Positions 46,294 to 56,800 of a DNA stretch of 64,000 nt are shown here, one piece after another. The notes under the pieces were generated by a model. The model had not been told where the DNA came from. It was given only the letters and a program-made list of their open reading frames with translations, and searched no databases. The position numbers and the translations under genes are program-made. Each line of letters begins with the position of its first letter. The first letter of the stretch is position 1. Source of the stretch: Hyphomicrobiales bacterium (GTDB lineage Bacteria; Pseudomonadota; Alphaproteobacteria; Rhizobiales; Beijerinckiaceae). Location: contig JAIXUP010000014.1 in assembly GCA_027483505.1 (NCBI GenBank), forward strand, positions 1 to 64,000. The letters run 5' to 3'.

Positions 46294-48294
46294 TTATTGG
46301 TTGTGCTTGGCCGTCACTGCGTCAGCCACGGCCTCGGGCGTGATGCCGAACAGCTTGTAGAGCTCCTTGTAGGGAGCGCTGGCGCCGAACGTGCTCATGC
46401 CGACGAACAGGCCATCGGCACCGATCACCGCGTCCCAGCCCATGCGGATGCCGGCTTCGACCGCCACCTTGATGCGGGCCGGACCGATGATCTTGGCCCG
46501 CACCTCGGCAGGCTGGCTCAGGAACAGTTCCAGGGACGGCACGGACACGATGCGGGCACTGATGCCCTTCTCGGCCAGCATCTTGCGTGCCGCCACGGCG
46601 ATCTCGATCTCCGAGCCGGTGGCGAAGACGGTGGCGTCGGCCTTGCCACCCTCGGCGCCGAGCAGCTCATAGGCGCCCGTGGCGCACATGTTGGCGCGGC
46701 TCGCCTCAAGCCGGACCGGTGTCAGGTTCTGCCGCGTCAGCGCCAGCACGGTCGGCCCATCCGTCCGCTCCAGCGCCAGCTGCCAGCATTCGGCGGTTTC
46801 CATCGCGTCGGCGGGACGGAGGGTGCGCAGGTTGGGAATCGCGCGCAGCGCCGCCAGATGCTCGACCGGCTGGTGGGTCGGTCCATCCTCGCCCAGCCCG
46901 ATCGAGTCATGCGTCATGACGTAGATCACCGGCTGGTTCATCAGCGCCGCGAGCCGGATGGCCGGGCGGCAGTAGTCGGTGAAGACCATGAAGGTCGCGC
47001 CGGCCGGCCTGAAGCCGCCATGCAGCGCAATGCCGTTCATCGCGGCGGCCATGCCATGCTCGCGGATGCCGTAATGGACATAGCGACCCTTGGGATTTTT
47101 CGCTGTGAACGGCTCCGCCGTCTTCATCTTGGTGTTGTTGGACGGCGTGAGGTCAGCCGAGCCGAGGAGCAGTTCCGGCATCACCGGCGTGATCGCCTCG
47201 AGTGCCATTTCGGAGGCCTTGCGCGTGGCGATCGTGGGCGGGTTTGCAGCCAGCGCCGCCTTGTGGCTGCTGAGGGCCTTGCCCAGCTTCGGCGGCAACT
47301 GGTGACCGAGGCGACGGTTGAACTCATCCTGCTTGCGGGGGCTGAGACGCGCGAAAGCCTCCGTCCAGGCCGAACGGGATGCCGCGCCCCGCGCGCCGAG
47401 CGCCCGCCAGGCCTTCAAGGCCTCAGCGGGGACGTCGAACGGCGTCGGGCTGAGGCCGAGGCTGGCCTTGGCGCCGGCCAGCTCATCGGCGCCGAGCGGC
47501 TCGCCATGGGCCTTTGACGTGCCGGCCCGCTTCGGCGCGCCATAGCCGATGATGGTCTTGCAGGCGATCAGCGATGGCTTTGCCGAGGCCTTGGCGCGGT
47601 TGATCGCTGCCAGGATCGCGGCCGGATCATGCCCGTCGACGCGCTCGGCGCGCCAGCCGGCGGACTGGAAGCGCTTGATCTGGTCGACCGAGTCCGCGAT
47701 CGAGAGCGGGCCGTCGATCGAAATGCCGTTGTCGTCGAACAGGACGATCAGCTTGTTCAGCTTCTGGTGGCCCGCAAGCGCGATCGCCTCCTGCGAGATG
47801 CCTTCCATCAGGTCGCCGTCGGAGGCCAGCACATAGGTGTGGTGGTTGACCACCGCCTTGCCGAACTCGGCGCTCAGCATGCGCTCGGCCATGGCCATGC
47901 CAACCGCCGTGGCGATGCCCTGTCCGAGCGGCCCGGTGGTCATTTCGACACCGCGGGTATGGTGAACCTCGGGATGGCCGGGCGTCCTGGAGTGGAGCTG
48001 GCGGAAGCGCTTGATCTCGTCCAGCGTCATGCCAGGCGTGCCGGTCAGGTAGAGCAGCGCGTAAACCAGCATCGACCCATGCCCCGCCGAGAGCACGAAG
48101 CGGTCGCGATCCGGCCACTCGGGCTGGGCGGCGTCGAACTTCAACGCCTGGCTGAACAGGACCGTCGCCACGTCTGCGGCCCCCATCGGCAAGCCGGGAT
48201 GGCCGGACTTGGCCTGTTCCACAGCATCCATCGCCAGCGTCCGGATGGCGTTGGCAAGCAGGGTATGATGCTTGGCGTCGATGGTCGGCAGCAT
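46294..48294 (-). CDS. tkt: Transketolase
   Basis: A 666-residue thiamine-diphosphate enzyme of the pentose phosphate pathway and Calvin cycle. The ThDP/Mg motif is [13 protein letters not shown] (near residue 155); [30 protein letters not shown] and [13 protein letters not shown] are present. Start at 48294 ([34 protein letters not shown]) is chosen by family N-terminus. First gene of the leftward central-carbon group, divergent from the DUF4164 gene. Confidence 0.96.
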   Translation of the reverse strand: MLPTIDAKHHTLLANAIRTLAMDAVEQAKSGHPGLPMGAADVATVLFSQALKFDAAQPEWPDRDRFVLSAGHGSMLVYALLYLTGTPGMTLDEIKRFRQLHSRTPGHPEVHHTRGVEMTTGPLGQGIATAVGMAMAERMLSAEFGKAVVNHHTYVLASDGDLMEGISQEAIALAGHQKLNKLIVLFDDNGISIDGPLSIADSVDQIKRFQSAGWRAERVDGHDPAAILAAINRAKASAKPSLIACKTIIGYGAPKRAGTSKAHGEPLGADELAGAKASLGLSPTPFDVPAEALKAWRALGARGAASRSAWTEAFARLSPRKQDEFNRRLGHQLPPKLGKALSSHKAALAANPPTIATRKASEMALEAITPVMPELLLGSADLTPSNNTKMKTAEPFTAKNPKGRYVHYGIREHGMAAAMNGIALHGGFRPAGATFMVFTDYCRPAIRLAALMNQPVIYVMTHDSIGLGEDGPTHQPVEHLAALRAIPNLRTLRPADAMETAECWQLALERTDGPTVLALTRQNLTPVRLEASRANMCATGAYELLGAEGGKADATVFATGSEIEIAVAARKMLAEKGISARIVSVPSLELFLSQPAEVRAKIIGPARIKVAVEAGIRMGWDAVIGADGLFVGMSTFGASAPYKELYKLFGITPEAVADAVTAKHNQ

Positions 48295-48478
48295 GGCGGA
48301 TCTCTTTCGGCAGGACGGGCGGCGCTCGCCGCATGGTGCGGCGCTCAATTCAGCACGGTCGATAGGCCGCGATCCGGCATGGAGTCAATTCTGGCCGCAT
48401 CCGCCGCGGTGTCTCGGCCGCGCGATGCCGCTGGCAATCGCCAGAACGCGCGCTAAACTTGCGAATCGCGGCTGAGGA

Positions 48479-48495
48479 CTGGCCTGCGAGGCCAG
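48479..48495 (+). promoter_or_regulatory. Inverted repeat in the leader of the DUF4164-zapA genes
   Basis: Perfect 7-bp arms CTGGCCT and AGGCCAG with a GCG loop end 22 bases before the DUF4164 start. It could be an mRNA hairpin or operator; its significance is unproven. Confidence 0.25.
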
Positions 48496-48517
48496 AAAGG
48501 CAGCCCGGAGTGAGCCA

Positions 48518-48820
48518 ATGAGCGCAGTCTCGCTTGAAACAGCCCTGAAACTTCTCGAAGCAGCCCTGGGCCAGCTCGAAACAGCTGCACAGCGCAAGCT
48601 CGATCTCGAACGCCGCCGGGGCGATCTCGAAACCGAACTGGCGATCATGCAGGATGACCGCTCGCGGCTGGCGATCGATCTCGATGGAGCGCTGTCCAGG
48701 CTAAAACAGGTCGAGAGCGCGGCGGGCGACGCCGTGATGCGGCTGGACCGCGCCATGCTGGCCATCGGCTCGGCCCTGGGCGACACGCCGCCCGGTTCGT
48801 CGCGCAAGGGGGATCATTGA
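48518..48820 (+). CDS. DUF4164 family coiled-coil protein
   Basis: A 100-residue, almost entirely helical coiled-coil protein (LEAALGQLETAAQRKLDLERRRGDLETELAIMQDDRSRLAIDLDGALSRLKQVESA). This small family sits next to zapA in many Hyphomicrobiales and may act with ZapA on the divisome. One base separates its stop from zapA. Confidence 0.85.
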   Translation: MSAVSLETALKLLEAALGQLETAAQRKLDLERRRGDLETELAIMQDDRSRLAIDLDGALSRLKQVESAAGDAVMRLDRAMLAIGSALGDTPPGSSRKGDH

Positions 48821-48821
48821 G

Positions 48822-49190
48822 ATGGGACAGGTCACGGTCACGATTGCCGGCAAGGTCTACCGGATGTCCTGCGGCGATGGAGAGGAGGCCCATCTGGAAG
48901 GGCTCGCCGCATTGTACGATTCACGCATCGAGGACATGCGCAAGGGTCTTGGCGAACTGGGCGACATGCGGCTTCACGTCATGGCGGCGCTGACGCTGGC
49001 CGACGAGATGTCCGAGATGAGAGGCCGCGTCGAACGCATGGAGCAGCAGCTTGAGGCGCTCAGGGGCGATGCCGGTTCAGCCGAGACGCGTGCGGAACAG
49101 ACCGAACGGCTCGCGGCGGCCGCCATCGCGCAGGCCGCGGAACGGATCGAACGGGTCGCACGCGCGATCAGCCCCCAGCCGGCGCACTAG
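48822..49190 (+). CDS. zapA: Cell division protein ZapA
   Basis: A 122-residue protein with the ZapA opening MGQVTVTIAGKVYRMSCGDGEEAHLEGLAALYDSRI followed by a long helix. It stabilises FtsZ bundles at the division site. Its TAG stop shares the palindrome CTAG with the convergent lyase gene. The 6S RNA gene often found after zapA was not seen. Confidence 0.92.
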   Translation: MGQVTVTIAGKVYRMSCGDGEEAHLEGLAALYDSRIEDMRKGLGELGDMRLHVMAALTLADEMSEMRGRVERMEQQLEALRGDAGSAETRAEQTERLAAAAIAQAAERIERVARAISPQPAH

Positions 49191-50071
49191 CTTCGGCGCG
49201 CCTTGATCGCGGCATCGAGCGCGACAACGCGTTCGGCCATCGTGGCATGCAGCCGCTCGGCCATCCAGCCATTGAGCGCGATCGCGCCCTTGTCCCGGTT
49301 CTCGGGCAAGGCGAAGGCGGCGATGATCTCACGGGCCTTGGCGAGCTCGTCCTGCGTCGGCGAAAACGCCTGATTGACGATCTCGGCCTGCGATGGATGG
49401 CTCAATGTCTTGCCGTCAAAGCCCATGTCCCGGCCCTGGATCGCTTCCGCGCGCAGCCCGTCCAGGTCCTTGAAGTCACTGTAGACGCCGTCAAGGATGG
49501 CGATCCGCTGGGCCCTTGCCGCCGCCAGCGCCGTGGCGAGCCAGGGCAGCATCGGCGCACGGCTCGGCACGATGCGGGCCAGCGTCTCTTTCGCGAGGTC
49601 GTTGGCGCCGATGACAAAAGCGCCAAGGCGCGTCAGCGGGTCGGCCGCACAGGCCGCCAGCGCCTCGGCCCGCAGGATGGCGTAGGCCGTCTCGATCATG
49701 GCCCAGACCTCGAGGCGTTTCGGGGCGCTCGCCAGCCTCAGCCGCTCGCCGATCATCCGCAGGGTCTCCGGCCGCGACACTTTCGGGATCAGCACGGCAT
49801 CCGCGCCGGACAGCGCCACCGCAGCCAGATCGGCGTCGAACCAGGGCCCATCCGGGCTGTTGGTCCGGATCACCAGTTCGCGATGCCCGAACCCGCCGGC
49901 CGCGATCGCGGCAACGGCCTGCACCCGCGCCACCTCCTTCATCTCCGGCGCGACCGCATCTTCGAGGTCAAGGATGATGACATCGGCGTCGATCTGCCGG
50001 GCCTTCTCGATCGCGCGTGCATTGGAGGCCGGCAGATAAAGCGCGCTGCGGCGCGGACGGATGGGAGACAT
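49187..50071 (-). CDS. CitE-like CoA-ester lyase (HpcH/HpaI family)
   Basis: A 294-residue protein of the CitE/malyl-CoA-lyase branch: RSALYLPASNARAIEKARQIDADVIILDLEDAVAPEMK near the N-terminus with Mg ligands in LDLEDAV, and FVIGANDLAKET. Start at 50071 (MSPIRPRRS). The substrate may be a malyl-CoA, citramalyl-CoA or similar thioester; no citD/citF partners are present. Confidence 0.88.
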   Translation of the reverse strand: MSPIRPRRSALYLPASNARAIEKARQIDADVIILDLEDAVAPEMKEVARVQAVAAIAAGGFGHRELVIRTNSPDGPWFDADLAAVALSGADAVLIPKVSRPETLRMIGERLRLASAPKRLEVWAMIETAYAILRAEALAACAADPLTRLGAFVIGANDLAKETLARIVPSRAPMLPWLATALAAARAQRIAILDGVYSDFKDLDGLRAEAIQGRDMGFDGKTLSHPSQAEIVNQAFSPTQDELAKAREIIAAFALPENRDKGAIALNGWMAERLHATMAERVVALDAAIKARRS

Positions 50072-50155
50072 CGATGATTGTCCGGGTTGAAACAGGCGCA
50101 AGCTTGTCATCCGGACTGCGGGGATGCAATTGCCTTGGACGGTTGGGGAGCGCGC

Positions 50156-51874
50156 ATGGCTTGGATCGCGGGTGTCGATGGTTGCAGAACCGGATGGGTC
50201 GTGGCGCTGGCGCGCCGCCATGACATTACCAGGCCCAGCATCCATGTTGTGCCGCAGTTTGCCGATATCGTTGCGCTGGTTGCTGATCTCGGCGTCATCG
50301 CCGTCGACATGCCCATCGGCCTGCCCGAAACGATCGAAGGGTCAGGGCGCGCGCCGGAGCGGCTGGTGCGCCCGCTGCTCGGCCGGCGCCAATCCTCGGT
50401 GTTCTCGATTCCGGCCCGAGCGGCGGTCTATGCGCCGGACTATGCCATGGCCTGCACCGAGGCCGCCGCACGCTCCGAGCCCCCGCGCAAAGTCTCGAAG
50501 CAGGGCTTCATGATCTTCCCGAAAATCCGCGAGATCGACGCCTGCCTGCGCGCTGATCCTGTCCTTGCAGACCGGGTCTTCGAGAGCCACCCCGAGGTGG
50601 CCTTTGTCGCCATGAATGGTGGCGCGGCGCTGACAGAGCCGAAGAAGGTCAGGGGCAGACCCTGGCCGGACGGCATGGCGCTGCGCCGCCGCCTGCTCGC
50701 CACTTGTGGCATTGGAGCGGAGGCGCTCGGCTTGATGCCGCCGCGGGGCGCCGCCGAGGACGATCTGATGGATGCCCTCGCCTGCCTTGTCACGGCCAAC
50801 GCCATCGCCGGCGGGGCGGCCCAGTCATGGCCAACGCCGCCCATGCGCGATGCGCATGATTTGCCGATTGCGATCTGGGCGCCAAAGCTCCAGAAACGGA
50901 CTCTGCAACCGGATGCCCCGCCCATGCCAGCTTCTCCCGTCTCGCGCGCCGACATCGAGGCCGCATCAGCCCGCATCGCCGGGCATGTCCGCGTCACTCC
51001 GGTACTGGAATTGCCCCGCGGAGCCCTTGGCGGCGACTGGATTCCGGTGCTCAAGCTCGAACTGCTGCAGCATGCCGGATCGTTCAAGTCGCGCGGCGCC
51101 TTCAACAGCCTGACCTCGCTCGCCATTCCACCGGCAGGCGTCTCGGCTGCATCGGGCGGCAACCATGGCGCCGCCGTCGCCTTCGCCGCCCGCAAGCTGG
51201 GCCACAAGGCCCGCATCTTCGTGCCCGAAATCTCGCCCGCCGCGAAGGTCGACACCATCCGGCGCTTCGGCGCGGAGGTCGTGATCGGCGGAGCGCAGTA
51301 TGACGACGCACAGGCAGCCTGCGACGCCTATGTGGCCGCCAGCGGCGCGCTGAAGATCCATCCGTTCTCCGCCACGGCCACGATTGCGGGCCAGGGCACG
51401 CTGGCGCGCGAGTGGGAACAGCAGGCCAAGGTGGATTGCGCCCTGATCGCGGTCGGCGGCGGCGGCCTGATTTCCGGCGCGGCGGCCTGGTGGGCCGGCC
51501 AGCCGACGCGGGTGATCGGCGTCGAGCCCGAAGGCTCGCGCGCCCTGCAGGCTGCTCTGATGGCGGGCGGCCCGACCGAGGTGACGGTCAAGTCACTTGC
51601 GGCGGATTCGCTCGGCGCGCGCAATGTCGGCCAACTTGTGCATGACGTCTGCGCCGGCAATGTCGATCATGTCGCGCTGGTGCCCGATGAGGCCATCACG
51701 CTGGCGCAGAAGACCCTGTGGCGCGACTTCCGCATCGCATCCGAGCCCGGCGGCGCCGCAGCCTTTGCCGCCATCCTGTGCGGCGCCTATTCACCATCGC
51801 CTGGCGAGCGCGTCGGCATCCTGCTCTGCGGCGGCAATGTCGATCTCGGCAAGCTGGCGGAGATCGCGGCGTGA
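50156..51874 (+). CDS. DUF429 domain fused to a threonine-dehydratase-like PLP enzyme
   Basis: A 572-residue protein in one open frame. Residues about 1-250 are a DUF429 (predicted RNase H-fold nuclease) domain: WIAGVDGCRTGWVVAL, VDMPIGLPE, SVFSIPARAAVYA, FESHPEVAFVAM and EDDLMDALACLVTANAIAGG. Residues about 262-572 are a fold-type II PLP enzyme: LLQHAGSFKSRGAFNSL holds the Schiff-base lysine, with SGGNHGAAVAFAARKLG and LIAVGGGGLISGAAAWW. A GGGGAG site precedes the ATG at 50156. An internal ATG near residue 262 could also give the PLP enzyme alone. It overlaps the Nudix gene by 4 bases. Confidence 0.85.
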   Translation: MAWIAGVDGCRTGWVVALARRHDITRPSIHVVPQFADIVALVADLGVIAVDMPIGLPETIEGSGRAPERLVRPLLGRRQSSVFSIPARAAVYAPDYAMACTEAAARSEPPRKVSKQGFMIFPKIREIDACLRADPVLADRVFESHPEVAFVAMNGGAALTEPKKVRGRPWPDGMALRRRLLATCGIGAEALGLMPPRGAAEDDLMDALACLVTANAIAGGAAQSWPTPPMRDAHDLPIAIWAPKLQKRTLQPDAPPMPASPVSRADIEAASARIAGHVRVTPVLELPRGALGGDWIPVLKLELLQHAGSFKSRGAFNSLTSLAIPPAGVSAASGGNHGAAVAFAARKLGHKARIFVPEISPAAKVDTIRRFGAEVVIGGAQYDDAQAACDAYVAASGALKIHPFSATATIAGQGTLAREWEQQAKVDCALIAVGGGGLISGAAAWWAGQPTRVIGVEPEGSRALQAALMAGGPTEVTVKSLAADSLGARNVGQLVHDVCAGNVDHVALVPDEAITLAQKTLWRDFRIASEPGGAAAFAAILCGAYSPSPGERVGILLCGGNVDLGKLAEIAA

Positions 51875-52392
51875 GCCAACCCGGGAACCGCTATCCCGAA
51901 CGGCATACAGCCCGCCTGATCATTCTCGATCCGGAAGACCGGATCCTGCTGATCCAATACAGGGCAACGCGCGAGGAATCGGTTGTCCATCCTGGCCTCA
52001 GGAATTTCTGGTTCACACCCGGCGGCGGGATCGAACCGGGCGAGACCGCCGAGCAGGCTGCCCTGCGCGAGATGGACGAGGAGGTCGGCCTGACCGGCCT
52101 GCCCCTGCTCGGTGAAGTGGCGCGCCGCACAGCGATCAATGATCTGTTCACCCGCGCTGCGCTGTGCCACGAGCGCTATTTCCTCGTTCGCACGGCGTCG
52201 GCGGCGTTCGACACCGCGCGGCTGGCCGAAACCGACCAGGACGAGGTGCTCGATGTGCGCTGGTGGCGCCCCGATGACCTTGCCGCCAGTGCCGAAGTGC
52301 TCATCCCGGCCGCGATCCTGACCCTGACACGCAGCATCATCGCCCACGGCGCGCCCCGCGAACCTGTCGATCTCGGCCGCCTGGCCGGTTGA
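51871..52392 (+). CDS. Nudix hydrolase
   Basis: A 173-residue protein with a complete Nudix box GGIEPGETAEQAALREMDEEVGL. The GTG start at 51871 overlaps the preceding stop (GTGA), giving MSQPGNRYPERHTARLIILDPEDRILLIQY. Substrate unknown; likely a nucleoside-diphosphate derivative. Coupled to the DUF429-PLP fusion gene. Confidence 0.9.
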   Translation: MSQPGNRYPERHTARLIILDPEDRILLIQYRATREESVVHPGLRNFWFTPGGGIEPGETAEQAALREMDEEVGLTGLPLLGEVARRTAINDLFTRAALCHERYFLVRTASAAFDTARLAETDQDEVLDVRWWRPDDLAASAEVLIPAAILTLTRSIIAHGAPREPVDLGRLAG

Positions 52393-52475
52393 CTTCGCGC
52401 CCTGATCGGATAGGTGCGGGCGCATCACCGTGGTCCGCCTGCCCCGGGCGGGCCCTCCCCGGCGGAGATCATCGC

Positions 52476-53465
52476 TTGAGTTTTCTCGAACTGGCCAGCC
52501 AGAACCTCGTATCGCCGATGGTCCTGTTCTTCGCGCTCGGTCTGGCGGCGGCGCTGGCGCGCTCCGATCTGAGCATTCCCGAGGCAGTGGCCAAGACGAT
52601 CGCCCTGTATCTGATGATGTCGATCGGCTTCAAGGGCGGGGTCGAGGTGGCCAAGTCCGGAATCACGACCCTCATGCTCCTGGTCATGTTGGCCGGGGTG
52701 CTCCTCTCTTTCATCATTCCCGTCATCGGGTTCTTCGCCCTGCGCGCGGTCTCACGGCTGTCGGCGGTCGATGCGGCGGCCATCGCCGCGCATTACGGCT
52801 CGATCTCGATCGTCACCTTTGTGGCGGCGACAGAAGCGGTCAGGGGCCTTGGCCTGCCCTTCGAAGGCTTTCTGGTGGCCGTCGCGGCGGTGATGGAGAC
52901 GCCGGCCATCCTGTCGGCGCTCTTGCTCGCCCGCCGCGCCCAGCCGGCAGGGCAAACGCAGGGCGAGGGCGAAAGCGCCGGCGCGCTGATCCGCGAGGTC
53001 GGGCTCAATTCCTCGGTCGTCATGCTGGTCGGCTCGTTCTTCATCGGCTGGGCCACCGGGGCCAAGGGGCTCGCGATGATCGCGCCCTTCATTGTCGACC
53101 CCTTCCGCGGAGTCCTCTGCCTGTTCCTGCTCGACATGGGTCTTGTGGCCGGCCGCGGCATGCGCGAGGGGGCGCGGCACCTGTCGCCGCCCGTGCTCGC
53201 CTTCGGCATCCTGATGCCTCTGTTCAGCGCGGCGGTCGCAGCGCTGCTCATCCTGCCGCTTGGCCTGTCCGTGGGCGGGGCTGCGGTGTTCATCACCCTG
53301 GCGGCCTCGGCCTCCTACATTGCAGTGCCGGCCGCCATGCGCCTTGCCTTGCCCGAGGCAAAACCGGCGATCTATCTCACGCTGTCACTGGGCGTGACCT
53401 TTCCGTTCAATCTGGCGCTCGGGATTCCGCTGTATCTCGCGATTGCCCAGCGCGTCGGCCTGTGA
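52476..53465 (+). CDS. sbtA: Sodium-dependent bicarbonate transporter SbtA-family
   Basis: A 329-residue inner-membrane protein with about 10 hydrophobic segments in two repeats, matching SbtA (ASQNLVSPMVLFFALGLAAALARSDLSIPEAVAKTIALYLMMSIGFKGGVE; AAHYGSISIVTFVAATE). The start is a TTG at 52476 with GGCGGAG upstream; no ATG gives the family N-terminus. It is followed 12 bases later by the PII-like sbtB. It probably imports bicarbonate or a related anion. Confidence 0.87.
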   Translation: MSFLELASQNLVSPMVLFFALGLAAALARSDLSIPEAVAKTIALYLMMSIGFKGGVEVAKSGITTLMLLVMLAGVLLSFIIPVIGFFALRAVSRLSAVDAAAIAAHYGSISIVTFVAATEAVRGLGLPFEGFLVAVAAVMETPAILSALLLARRAQPAGQTQGEGESAGALIREVGLNSSVVMLVGSFFIGWATGAKGLAMIAPFIVDPFRGVLCLFLLDMGLVAGRGMREGARHLSPPVLAFGILMPLFSAAVAALLILPLGLSVGGAAVFITLAASASYIAVPAAMRLALPEAKPAIYLTLSLGVTFPFNLALGIPLYLAIAQRVGL

Positions 53466-53477
53466 GGAGGGCTGCCC

Positions 53478-53792
53478 ATGGTCCAGACACACCTGAAGAA
53501 GCGCATCGAGATCATCCTTGAGGCGCCTGCCCTTCACCGGCTGACAGACCGGCTCAATCAGGCCGGCGTCACGGGCTACACAATTGTCCCCGTTCTGGCG
53601 GGACGCGGCCGTGACGGCTCATGGAGCGCGGAAGGCCTCGCCGGCGATGCCGGCCGGCTGGTCATGATCATCTCGATCGTCGACGCAGCCAAGGCCGACG
53701 ACGTGCTCGAACGGGTCTACACCCTGCTCGCCCGCCAGATCGGCATTGTCACGGTGTCCGATGTGCAGGTGATCCGCGCGGACCATTTCTGA
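53478..53792 (+). CDS. sbtB: PII-like regulatory protein SbtB-type
   Basis: A 104-residue PII-superfamily protein: KRIEIILEAPALHRLTDRLNQAGVTGYTIVPVLAGRGRDGSW contains the T-loop base region, and AKADDVLERVYTLLARQIGIVTVSDVQVIRADHF ends the fold. In cyanobacteria SbtB binds adenyl nucleotides and controls SbtA. Strong AGGAGG site before the ATG. Confidence 0.87.
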   Translation: MVQTHLKKRIEIILEAPALHRLTDRLNQAGVTGYTIVPVLAGRGRDGSWSAEGLAGDAGRLVMIISIVDAAKADDVLERVYTLLARQIGIVTVSDVQVIRADHF

Positions 53793-53822
53793 TCCGCGCC
53801 GCTTCATGGCCATGCGGAGCCG

Positions 53823-56800
53823 TTATTCCGCCGCAGGCCGCAACTGCTTGACGTTGTCCGGCAGCGCCTGCGCCGAATGGTCATCGTGCCGCCAGTCGCT
53901 TTCGTCTTCCTTCTTGCCCAGGAAGGGCGAGAAGATGCGGCTGACCAGACGGCTGAGATCATCCATCACCGTGTAGAAGGACGGAACAAAGACGAGGCTC
54001 AGCACGGTCGACACGATCAGGCCGCTGATCACCGCGATTGCCATGGGCGCGCGGAACTCGCCTCCATCCCCCAGGGAATAGGCTGACGGCAGCATTCCTG
54101 CCGCCATCGCGATGGTCGTCATCACGATCGGGCGCGCCCGCTTGTGGCCGGCGTCAATCAAGGCTTCGACCCGGCCAACGCCCTTGGACTCGGACTCCAC
54201 CGCGAAATCCACCAGCATGATCGCATTCTTGGTGACGATGCCCATCAGCATGAGCAGCCCGATATAGACCGGCATGGACACCGCATTGTTGGTGAGCAGC
54301 AGACCCAGCACGACGCCGCCGAAGGATAGCGGCAGCGACAGCAAAATGGTGATCGGCTGGAACACCGAGCCAAACAGCAGGATCAGCACGGCGAGGACGA
54401 TCATCAGCCCGGTCGCCATCGCCGTGATGAAGCCTTGCACGACTTCGCCCTGGATCTCGGCGTCACCCGTCACCTGCACCCAGACGCCGTCCGGCAACCC
54501 GACATCCTTGACGATGCCATGGAAAATCTCCTGCGCGGTGCCGAGCGGCAGGCCGCGCTTGAGATCGGCCCCGATGGTCGAACGGCGCACGCGGTCGTAG
54601 CGGTCGATCGAGGACGGCCCCTCGCCGAAGCGGACATCGGCCACCGAACTGATCGGGATCGACCTGCCCGAGGCATTCGTCACGCGCAGCGACTGCAGGC
54701 GAAGGATATCTGTGCGCGCGTCTTCATCGAGTTGGACGCGGATCGGGATCAGCCGGTCTCCGGTGTTGAACTTGGCGAGGCTTGACCCGGCGTCTCCGAT
54801 GGTCGCGACCCGCACCGTTTCGGAGATCGCCTCGGGCGTGACTCCCAGTTCGGCCGCTTCCTCGAGCTTCGGGGTCACACGGATTTCAGGGCGCGTGAGC
54901 GAGCCGCTTGCGGCCACGTTGAGAAAGCCATCGACCTTGCGCATCCGCGCTTCAAGCCGGGCCGCAGCCTCGGCCAGCGCCTCGCCATCGCGCGACATGA
55001 TCGAGAACGCCATCTCGCGTTCGCCGCGCTCGTTGACATACCAGGCCCGCACGTCCGGTACGTCCGCCATCTTGGCGGCGACCACAGCCTTGAAGTCCTT
55101 CTGCGCGATCTTGCGCTCGTTCTTCGGGACCAGCCGGATATAGAGTGCCGCGCGCCGCACTTCGCGCTGTCCCGTGGCGGACGAGCCGCCAAGCGCGAAG
55201 ACATGGCGCACTTCGGGCGCCTCGCGCAGCCGCCTTACGATGTCGTCCGTCGTCCGGCGCGTATCGTCCAGCGTCGAGCCGGGCGGCAATTCGATATTGG
55301 CGACGATGCGGGAATTGTCCTCATCGGGGATGAAGGCGGTGGGCAGGAGCGAGGTGGCCCAGATCGAGCCGACCAGAAAAGCGATGCCGACGATCAGCGT
55401 CAGATAAGCGTTCGAGACGGGCAGCCTGAAGCGACCGAAGCCGATCCGCCACGTCTTCAGCGTGATGGCGAGAAAACCGAGATAGGCGCGCATGATGAAG
55501 CCATCCTTGGCCTCCTGATGCTTGACCGGCCGCATCAGATAGGCGGCCATCATCGGCGTGATCAGCCGCGCGACGAGTAGCGAGAACAGCACGGCCACCG
55601 CGACGGTCAGCCCGAACTGCCGGAAGTACTGTCCGGCGACCCCGCCCATGAATGAGACGGGTGCAAAAATCGCGACGATGGTCAGCGTGATCGCGATCAC
55701 CGCGAGCCCGATCTCGTCGGCGGCCTCCATCGCGGCGCGGTAGGGCGACTTGCCCATCCGCATGTGCCGCACGATGTTCTCGATCTCGACGATCGCGTCG
55801 TCGACGAGGATGCCGGTCACGAGTGTGATGCCGAGAAGACTGACCAGATTGAGCGAGAAGCCCATCAGGTCCATCGCCCAGAAGGTCGGAATGGCGGACA
55901 AGGGCAGCGCGATGGCCGTGATCAGGGTGGCGCGCCAGTTGCGCAGGAACACCAGCACCACCAGCACAGCCAGGGCGGCCCCTTCCAGCAAGGTCTCCAT
56001 CGCGGCGGTATAGTTGCCATAGGTGTAGGCGACGGCGTCGTCGATGGGCGTGATCTGCACATCAGGGCTTTGCGCCCGAAGCTTCTTGAGGCTGTCCTCG
56101 ACGACCTCCTTCACCGATAGTTCACTCGCTCCCTTGGACCGGAACACCGTGAACGCCACCACTGGCTGGCCGTTCAGCCGGCCAAAGCTGCGCGGCTCCG
56201 AATTGCTGTCCTCGACCGTGCCGAGTTCGTGCAGCCGAACCTCGCGCCCGCCGGGCAGGATGATCTTCGCCTCCGACAGTTCGGCGACGCTGCGTGCGCT
56301 CGCCAGCGTCCGGATGGCTTGCTCCTGGCCGCCGATCTGCCCGCGCCCGCCGGCGAGGTCGACGTTCGTGGCGCGGACCTGACGGTTGACCTCGGCCGCT
56401 GTGACGCCAAGCGCCAGCAGCCGGTCCGGATCAAGCGAGATGCGGATTTCCCGGTCCACCCCACCATAGCGGTCAACCCGGCCGACCCCCTTGCGGGCCT
56501 GCAATTCGCGCGCGATCACGTCGTCGACATGCCAGGAGAGCTGCTCCAGCGTCTTGCCGGGCGAGAAGGTGGCGTAGGTCAGGATCGACTGTCCCTCGAC
56601 ATCGATCTTCTGGATCACCGGCTCGTCGACCGTGCGCGGCAGGTCGGCCCTGATCTTCGAGATCGCGTCCTTGACGTCGTTCAGTGCGCGGTCGGTGTTC
56701 ACCTCCAGCCGGAATTCGATGACCGTCTGCGACGAGCCGTCGGTCAGGGTCGAGATGACCCGTTTTGCGCCGGCGATGTTGGCCACGGCGTCCTCGACCC

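Noticed and set aside
41122-48294. A complete Calvin cycle (cbb) operon
   Set aside because: tkt, gap, pgk and fba are present but no RuBisCO, phosphoribulokinase, fructose-bisphosphatase or CbbR is seen, so only central carbon metabolism is claimed.
49191-49200. 6S RNA gene after zapA
   Set aside because: The CitE-like gene begins its convergent overlap at the zapA stop, leaving no space for the RNA.
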